Under the pieces are notes generated by a model that ran no database searches, had not been told where the DNA came from, and worked only from the letters and a program-made list of their open reading frames with translations. Of a DNA stretch of 64,000 bases, positions 58,456-64,000 are shown in pieces. Both the position numbers and the translations under genes were made by a program. The DNA is from Candidatus Cloacimonadota bacterium (GTDB lineage: Bacteria > Cloacimonadota > Cloacimonadia > Cloacimonadales > Cloacimonadaceae). The stretch covers positions 62,001 to 126,000 of the forward strand of contig JALOBM010000001.1 of the NCBI GenBank assembly GCA_023228285.1, read 5' to 3'. How positions within the stretch are numbered: the first letter of the stretch is position 1; each line of letters begins with the position of its first letter.

Positions 58456-59711
58456 TAGATATGAAGTATATCCGGGCAAATCCGGATGTGGTGCGAAACG
58501 CAATTATAAACAAGAACGAAAAAGCGAATCTGGATGAGCTTTTGGCGGCCGACGAAAAACGCCGTAAACTGCAGTATGATTTCGATCAGTTAAAAGCCAG
58601 GCAAAACTCTGTGTCTCAGATCATTGCCCAAAAGAAAAGAGTACGGGAAGAGGTTGCGGAAGAGCTGGCAGAGATGGCAAAAGTGGCAGAAGAGATCAAA
58701 AGCATCCAATTGGACTTGAGCGCTGTAAGTGCCGAAGCGGATGCGCTCTTGCTCCGCATCCCGAATATCCCGCATCCTTCTGTTCCGATCGGCAGGGATG
58801 AGTCTTTGAATGAGGTGATTCGCCATGAAGGCGAGCCGCCTAAATTCGATTTTAAGCCTTTGGATCATCTTGATGTGGCAAACCATAACGCTATGCTGGA
58901 TCTTCCCCGCGGGGCAAAGATATCCGGTAGCGGATTTCCCATTTATACGGGATTTGGTGCCCGGCTGGAACGTGCACTGATAAACTTTATGCTGGAATAT
59001 CATCTGCAAAAGCACGGTTACACGGAGCTGATGGTGCCTCTTGCCGTGAATAGAAAGACTATGACCGGAACGGGGCAACTGCCGAAATTGGAAGATGATA
59101 TGTACCACGTCAGCGAAGATGACCTCTTCCTGATCCCGACCGCAGAAGTGCCGGTTACCAATATCTATGCGGACGAAGTGCTGTCCTACAAAGACCTCCC
59201 CCAAAAGTTTGTGGCTTACACTCCTTGTTTCCGCAGAGAAGCGGGAAGTTATGGTAAGGACACTCGAGGTTTGCAGCGTTTGCATCAGTTCAATAAAGTG
59301 GAGATGGTACGTTTTGTAGAGCCGGAGTGTTCTGAAGCCGCTTTGGAAGATATGCTGCATGATGCCGAGGACATACTGAAAGCTTTTGGATTGCACTATC
59401 GGGTAGTGTCGCTGTGCACGGGAGATCTCAGTTTTGCCAGTGAAAAGACCTACGATCTGGAAGTATGGGCGGCAGGCAGCGGGAAGTATCTGGAAGTATC
59501 TTCTGTAAGTAGTTTTGGAGAGTTTCAAGCCCGGCGTGCCAATATCCGCTACAAGGATGCCGAAGGCAAGATGCGTCATCCTCACACTTTGAATGGTAGT
59601 GGTTTGGCCACACCCAGGCTAATGATCGCGATATTGGAAAGCTATCAGCAAGCTGACGGCAGTCTGCGAGTTCCGGAAGTGCTGAAACCCTGGATGGAAT
59701 TGAAGTTATAG
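58452..59711 (+). CDS. serS: Seryl-tRNA synthetase
   Basis: SerS charges tRNA-Ser with serine. The 419-residue protein has the N-terminal coiled-coil arm (about residues 25-105) that grips the long variable arm, then the class II core with motif 2 'FRREAGSYGKDTRGLQRLHQ', 'KTYDLEVWAAGSGKYLEVSS' and motif 3 'LNGSGLATPRLMIAILESYQ'. Length is typical. It overlaps tpiA by 4 bases. Two tRNA-Ser genes occur 9 kb to the left. Confidence 0.97.
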   Translation: MIDMKYIRANPDVVRNAIINKNEKANLDELLAADEKRRKLQYDFDQLKARQNSVSQIIAQKKRVREEVAEELAEMAKVAEEIKSIQLDLSAVSAEADALLLRIPNIPHPSVPIGRDESLNEVIRHEGEPPKFDFKPLDHLDVANHNAMLDLPRGAKISGSGFPIYTGFGARLERALINFMLEYHLQKHGYTELMVPLAVNRKTMTGTGQLPKLEDDMYHVSEDDLFLIPTAEVPVTNIYADEVLSYKDLPQKFVAYTPCFRREAGSYGKDTRGLQRLHQFNKVEMVRFVEPECSEAALEDMLHDAEDILKAFGLHYRVVSLCTGDLSFASEKTYDLEVWAAGSGKYLEVSSVSSFGEFQARRANIRYKDAEGKMRHPHTLNGSGLATPRLMIAILESYQQADGSLRVPEVLKPWMELKL

Positions 59712-59770
59712 TAAGATCAATATGATGATTAACCAGAGTAGATCAACAAACAAAGACCATTGGAGATGAT

Positions 59771-62284
59771 ATGAGACGCGCATACAGGATTGTTCCGCTG
59801 CTTCTGTTGCTTTGCCTGAACCTAGGAGCAAAGCATTCAGACGAGTTTATGATAGGTACTTATTCTTATCTAAGCAATAGATTTCCCTACCTGGTGGAAC
59901 ACCGGGAGACACTGAGCCGTTATATGCATGAAATGGGCTACAACAGCAATTTGGTTGAGACAAAAAAAGATGACCCGGATTTTCCTGCACTGTTGGCAAC
60001 CCTGGATAAACACGAAATCGATGCATGGATCATAGAGAAGTCGTATTCGGACGACCCTGCTGATGAAAGGCATTATGCCATCTCATATATGACAACATCG
60101 AGTTATCAGAGATTTGAGGCGGAATATCTGGATGAGAATGATCTCCACCGCGGCGACAGCAAAGACAACAGATTTTGGTATGCATCGCGTAATGATAACC
60201 TGATTACTCGCACGGGAAGGGCAAAAGCAGATTCGAGGGCCTCAAACGGATATGTGTGGCAAAGCATCCGGGGCAAAGATAAACCAGGATATGCCATGGG
60301 GGATCTCCGCTATCGCTGGCCCAATCCAAATGGCTTCTATGTGCGGTTTGGACATTCATTTCGCGTTTATCGAAGAAACCTTCCAACTCATGCTGGCAAT
60401 TATCTATGGGTCACCTATAGATTCAAGCTTGCGGACATAGCTCCAGATGTAAAACCGGATACGGAGCTTCTACGCTTTGAAGTGGTGGGTTTTAATCTGG
60501 AAGGAAGCGGCTTTGCCGCCAAGGCTACCCCGCTTGCGGCATCATCTTCCAAGGGTACGGCTCAGGAGGCAGCATATACACTGGCAGATTACGAGCGTTC
60601 CCGCGGGGAGGACGGTTATGTGGATTTTGTGCTTAAGATACCTTATCAGGATTTGATCGACGCCAATCTGTTTAAACTTGATGCTACTGGTGTGTACGTT
60701 CTGGATAACCTCAATGCACGCTTGTATTGGCAAGGTAACTGCAACCTGGAGCTGGACTATGTGGAAATCGAAGATCAAATGAGCCGGGAATTGAGATCCA
60801 TGGACGAAGCCCAAAAGGCAAAACTACTGAGCCGGGCCCGGAATCTGATTAGCCAAGGCAAAGGGAATGTACTAGGTTTCTATACCTTCGACGAACCTTT
60901 ACAACCTCAGTTCAACAGTTATAGAATAATGGATGAACTAATGGCGGAAGAAGATATCAATATAATGACCGCAATCTACGATTATAAGTATGAAGACATC
61001 GTCTTGGACAAAACAAATGAAGTCTATTACGACAATGTGGCAGGATTTATTAGTGCGGCTCAACCAAGAATTGTGGCACCGGATATATATCCCATGCTTC
61101 AAGGCTACAGCTTGAATCCGGGAGCAGAGGGCAGGGAATTCCTCCAGGAAGTTTTGAACAGCAATATGCTTCAGATTTATGAACATGGAGTCCGCTATTG
61201 CAAAGAGGATCCATCCAGAAAGTTCTATCCCATCATACAGGCATTCGGAAGATGGGAAAAGGGGGATCCGGATACGTGGAGAAAATGGGTTTTACCGCCA
61301 TATGCCACACAAAAAGCTCTACTTTATCTGCCCCTGGTGTATCAGGCGGACGGGGTTTTGCACTACAGACTACAATCCTACATTGATCAAGATGGATATG
61401 GCGAATATACAAGCCTGAGTGCCATAATGAAAGACGGGAAACACATGTCCCCGGTACCCGGTATGGAGGCAATGGACGCCATCATGCACTCCAATCCCAA
61501 GGTCTATATGTACGGAAACATCCTGCAAGACATGGAATGGCTGGACGCCGGAACGATCATGACAAAGCCCACGAAGTCCAAGGTAATCCCCAAACAGATA
61601 CCAGTAAAAGCGATGTATGTGCAAAATCAAACAGAAGCTCCTTATAGCGGGTACATACAATGCGGGTATTATATCGATGCGGATAAAACGCCCTATTTGA
61701 TGCTGGTAAATCGCCGTGGTAATTACTTTAACAGTAGTGTGGCTACCAGTGAAGACTTGGTGCCTCCCTCATTGTATGATCAGCATTATCCTCAGGCAGA
61801 TCCCCAAACACTGCACATTACTCTGAGTCCATACATCAAAGGTTATTCGGAAAATGTGGGCTTGATGGATCCTTACGATAAGCAGATATACCAGGTACAG
61901 GATGGTAAATGCGCCATCGAAATCCCTGCAGGCGAGGCGAAGCTGCTGAAACTGGTGAACACTCTGCCGTCCAGGGTGGAAGGCTTGGTGACACTTAAGG
62001 GAGAGACCATAATAGCTCACGATGTTACTTTGGAAAAAGGAGCAAAGCTGAAAATGCATAAAGACGCTCGTGTCACTATGTTGCCAGGAGCCCGCATCTT
62101 CGCTCCCGAAAACACTGATGTGGTATTGGCTGGAGAAATAGAAATGCAGGGAGACTCCTCGCTTGTGATAATGGGATACCTGAAAGAAAAGAATGTGGAC
62201 ATCAGGCAAGATGAGCAAGCGAAGCTTCTGAAACAGCCCCAAGCCAAGAAGTCCTTCTTCAAAAGATTGTTTTGCATAGACTAA
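59771..62284 (+). CDS. Large secreted protein with a glycosidase-like region, unknown function
   Basis: The 837-residue precursor has a signal peptide ending near Leu-Gly-Ala. Two beta-rich regions are followed at about residues 370-600 by a part that looks like a TIM-barrel glycosidase: 'GNVLGFYTFDEPLQPQFNSY', 'APDIYPMLQGY', 'FYPIIQAFGRW'. 'TFDEP' at a strand end with a paired Asp/Glu is reminiscent of retaining beta-glycosidases. The C-terminus has short imperfect strand repeats and a basic tail 'KKSFFKRLFCID'. No family can be named with confidence. It sits 3 bases upstream of a Wzz gene, suggesting a role at the cell surface glycan. Confidence 0.7.
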   Translation: MRRAYRIVPLLLLLCLNLGAKHSDEFMIGTYSYLSNRFPYLVEHRETLSRYMHEMGYNSNLVETKKDDPDFPALLATLDKHEIDAWIIEKSYSDDPADERHYAISYMTTSSYQRFEAEYLDENDLHRGDSKDNRFWYASRNDNLITRTGRAKADSRASNGYVWQSIRGKDKPGYAMGDLRYRWPNPNGFYVRFGHSFRVYRRNLPTHAGNYLWVTYRFKLADIAPDVKPDTELLRFEVVGFNLEGSGFAAKATPLAASSSKGTAQEAAYTLADYERSRGEDGYVDFVLKIPYQDLIDANLFKLDATGVYVLDNLNARLYWQGNCNLELDYVEIEDQMSRELRSMDEAQKAKLLSRARNLISQGKGNVLGFYTFDEPLQPQFNSYRIMDELMAEEDINIMTAIYDYKYEDIVLDKTNEVYYDNVAGFISAAQPRIVAPDIYPMLQGYSLNPGAEGREFLQEVLNSNMLQIYEHGVRYCKEDPSRKFYPIIQAFGRWEKGDPDTWRKWVLPPYATQKALLYLPLVYQADGVLHYRLQSYIDQDGYGEYTSLSAIMKDGKHMSPVPGMEAMDAIMHSNPKVYMYGNILQDMEWLDAGTIMTKPTKSKVIPKQIPVKAMYVQNQTEAPYSGYIQCGYYIDADKTPYLMLVNRRGNYFNSSVATSEDLVPPSLYDQHYPQADPQTLHITLSPYIKGYSENVGLMDPYDKQIYQVQDGKCAIEIPAGEAKLLKLVNTLPSRVEGLVTLKGETIIAHDVTLEKGAKLKMHKDARVTMLPGARIFAPENTDVVLAGEIEMQGDSSLVIMGYLKEKNVDIRQDEQAKLLKQPQAKKSFFKRLFCID

Positions 62285-62293
62285 GGAATGCTC

Positions 62294-63457
62294 ATGGAAC
62301 ATAAAAGCTTCGATATCTTTGAACTACTGAGGATCATGGCGGAAAATCGCAAGATGATCATCGCGATTGTGTTAATTGTAGCCATCGCGGCAGTGATTTA
62401 TAGTTTGTTGACTCCACAGATATTCAGTTCCAGAGCCAGCTTCTTCTCTGTGGGAGATCAATCCTCGTCACTACCGATAAATATACCTGGGCTTTCCGGC
62501 GTTGCGGCAAGTCTGCTTGGTTCCGAGGGCTCCCCAAATGCGGAGAATCTCACTACAGTGATGAGATCACGAACCTTTGCCGAAGACCTCATCCGGGAGT
62601 TCAAACTTATCGATTACTTTAAACTTACTCATCCCGACAGCCTGAGAAATCTGGACGATGCCATAGAAAAGTTGAGAGGCAAGATGTTCTCTACCGGCTA
62701 CGACGATGCCAGCGGATTAATCTCCATCAAGATAAGTTCAAAGGATAAACAGCTTTCTTTGGATATGGTGAATTACCTCTTGCAGAAATTGGATAAATAC
62801 AACAGAGAGCAGAAAGTAACACAGGGTAAGCTAAACCGTCAGTTTCTGGAAGGTAGAGTGAAAGAGATAGAGGCTAGCCTGGATTCTCTGATCGAGCGCA
62901 GCCGGGAGATGGGAGAGAGCACGAAAGTGGTGCATCTGGAAGCCCAGGGCGAAGCAATTATCAAATCTTATACCGAGTTGATCGCAGAAGGTATGAAAGC
63001 AGATCTAGACCTGGAAATGGCAAAGGCCAATTATGGCGAAAACAGCCCGGTGATGCAAGCGGCAATATTGCGTAGAAACAGCATCCAAAAGCAGATTCGA
63101 GACCTGGAAGAAAACAAGAATACACCAGAGTATCTGCTGGATATGGGCAAACTGCCTCAGATCACTGCCGATCATCTGCGACTGGAGATGAACATGCAGA
63201 TAAACCGTACTCTGTATGAATACATCTATCCGCAGTATGAAGCAGCGCGCCTGGTGGAACTGAAGGATATGCCCACCATAGATATCCTGGATGCCCCGCG
63301 CCTGGCGGGTCGAAGAGATTACCCCAAGCGAGCGATAATCTGCATCATATCTACTCTGGTGGCATTCGTCTTTGCCGTAGCCGTAGCTTTGCTGATTGAG
63401 CTGTTCAAACGCAATAAACACCGCGTAAGTGCGATAACGAACAGTCTGAAGAAATGA
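62294..63457 (+). CDS. Wzz-type polysaccharide chain-length determinant protein (second copy)
   Basis: The ATG at 62294 has AAGGA 6 bases upstream; 387 residues. Layout as in the Wzz protein at 37070: one membrane segment near each end (about 20-38 and 348-370), a coiled periplasmic region, 'YSLLTPQIFSSRASFFSVGD' after the first segment and 'DAPRLAGRRDYPKRAIICII' before the second. The N-terminal 'PINIPGLSGVAASLLG' insertion is not in the other copy. There is no tyrosine kinase domain. It follows the large secreted protein by a few bases. Confidence 0.87.
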   Translation: MEHKSFDIFELLRIMAENRKMIIAIVLIVAIAAVIYSLLTPQIFSSRASFFSVGDQSSSLPINIPGLSGVAASLLGSEGSPNAENLTTVMRSRTFAEDLIREFKLIDYFKLTHPDSLRNLDDAIEKLRGKMFSTGYDDASGLISIKISSKDKQLSLDMVNYLLQKLDKYNREQKVTQGKLNRQFLEGRVKEIEASLDSLIERSREMGESTKVVHLEAQGEAIIKSYTELIAEGMKADLDLEMAKANYGENSPVMQAAILRRNSIQKQIRDLEENKNTPEYLLDMGKLPQITADHLRLEMNMQINRTLYEYIYPQYEAARLVELKDMPTIDILDAPRLAGRRDYPKRAIICIISTLVAFVFAVAVALLIELFKRNKHRVSAITNSLKK

Positions 63458-63493
63458 TACTCTCTGGTATCTCAGCTCAAAGGAGCAAATGGC

Positions 63494-64000
63494 ATGACTA
63501 AGTTTCAAGCCTTGGTGGACATCGTTGCAGCGTTAAGGGACAAGGATAATGGTTGTCCCTGGGATATAAAGCAGACTCATGAATCTCTGGTTCCAAACTT
63601 CATAGAAGAACTTTACGAAGTGGTTGAGGCCATCGAAGACAAGGATTATGGTGCCTTGCGGGAAGAACTGGGTGATCTCATGCTACACATTGTGTTTCAA
63701 GCTCAGATCTCTTCCGAAGAAGGAATCTTTGAGATGACGGATGTATTGGAGGCGATCTGCAACAAGCTTGTACACCGTCACCCCCATGTGTTTGCTGATG
63801 TTCAGGTGGATGATGCTGAAAGTGTGAAGATGAATTGGGAACGCATCAAGAAACAGGAGAAGAAGGAGCGGGAAAGCGTGTTGGACGGTATTCCGCGCGC
63901 ACTGCCTGCTTTGATCCATGCTCAACGGATCCAGGAGAAGGCTGCCTCGGTGGGCTTCGATTGGCAGGACATGAAGCCGGTCTTGGAAAAGATAGAGGAA
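63494..64000 (+). CDS. mazG: Nucleoside triphosphate pyrophosphohydrolase MazG (partial)
   Basis: The ATG at 63494 follows AAGGAG; the frame is open to the window end (169 codons). MazG hydrolyses (d)NTPs to the monophosphate and pyrophosphate, and in E. coli lowers ppGpp indirectly. The visible part has 'LRDKDNGCPWDIKQTHESL', the metal-binding 'EELYEVVEAIEDKDYGALRE' and 'ELGDLMLHIVFQAQ' helices (ExxE...ExxD), and 'NKLVHRHPHVF'. This is the first of the two MazG domains of a full-length protein. The 3' end is beyond the window. Confidence 0.94.
   Translation, partial: MTKFQALVDIVAALRDKDNGCPWDIKQTHESLVPNFIEELYEVVEAIEDKDYGALREELGDLMLHIVFQAQISSEEGIFEMTDVLEAICNKLVHRHPHVFADVQVDDAESVKMNWERIKKQEKKERESVLDGIPRALPALIHAQRIQEKAASVGFDWQDMKPVLEKIEE

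Overview
The window comes from a diderm (Gram-negative) bacterium of moderate GC content. It carries KDO synthesis genes (kdsA, kdsC), the Lpt lipopolysaccharide export genes, OmpP1/FadL-type and other outer-membrane barrels ending in Phe, and secreted proteins with FlgD-like C-terminal domains. A transcarboxylase-like gene pair and HPr/HPr kinase/Enzyme I with no sugar permease are also present. Taken together this fits a fermentative anaerobe of the Cloacimonadota / Fibrobacterota-Chlorobiota-Bacteroidota neighbourhood. That placement is inference from gene content, not from a phylogenetic marker search.

Layout. 1-8.0 kb: envelope and secreted proteins (outer-membrane barrels, a VWA-like membrane protein, a SIMPL protein, a FadL homologue, a FlgD-tailed exoprotein, a possible lipoprotein), with intergenic palindromic and MITE-like repeats. 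8.2-23.8 kb: tRNA-Lys, a structured leader and metK, then a long mostly gap-free run kdsA-kdsC-lptC-lptA-lptB-rpoN-lpdA-hpf-hprK-ptsH-ptsI-pgi-tlpA-like-thioesterase-comEA-like. It resembles the proteobacterial lpt-rpoN-hpf-pts locus, with lpdA inserted. 24-28.2 kb: glycogen phosphorylase and a lamin-tail exoprotein. 28.2-32.3 kb, minus strand: rsmD, a 51-residue Cys-rich protein, an unknown protein, a YprB-type nuclease and a nucleotide-sugar dehydrogenase. 32.8-38.3 kb: surface polysaccharide genes (GtrA-GT2 fusion, a large membrane protein, O-antigen ligase/polymerase, Wzz). 38.3-39.7 kb: repeat-rich DNA and a lipoprotein gene broken by two in-frame stops. 39.7-44.8 kb: carboxyltransferase genes (mmdA-like, small subunit, oadA-like), then pyrR and pyrF. 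44.8-45.2 kb: an IS4-type transposase remnant.

45.3-49.6 kb holds four consecutive genes for exported proteins of unknown function (one LPP20-like, one with a CsgG/FlgT-like C-terminus). A four-tRNA array on the minus strand follows. 50.3-56.2 kb is a regulatory block: a periplasmic VWA protein with a degenerate MIDAS, an FG-GAP-repeat sensor kinase, a sigma-54 enhancer-binding response regulator, two identical TGTGGTA-N5-TACCACA dyads, a sigma-54-type promoter and a gene-free, terminator-ended stretch that may encode a small RNA. 56.4-64 kb: exopolyphosphatase, tpiA, serS, a large secreted protein, a second Wzz protein and the start of mazG.

How the genes work together. The KDO/Lpt genes, Wzz pair, polymerase and glycosyltransferases build the outer surface. 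The carboxyltransferase pair suggests propionyl/methylmalonyl-CoA to pyruvate/oxaloacetate carboxyl transfer. HPr, HPr kinase and Enzyme I look regulatory. RpoN would serve the sigma-54 activator at 54.6 kb and the promoter next to it. That candidate kinase-activator-dyad-promoter-RNA circuit and the four-gene exported cassette are the best candidates for undescribed biology here.
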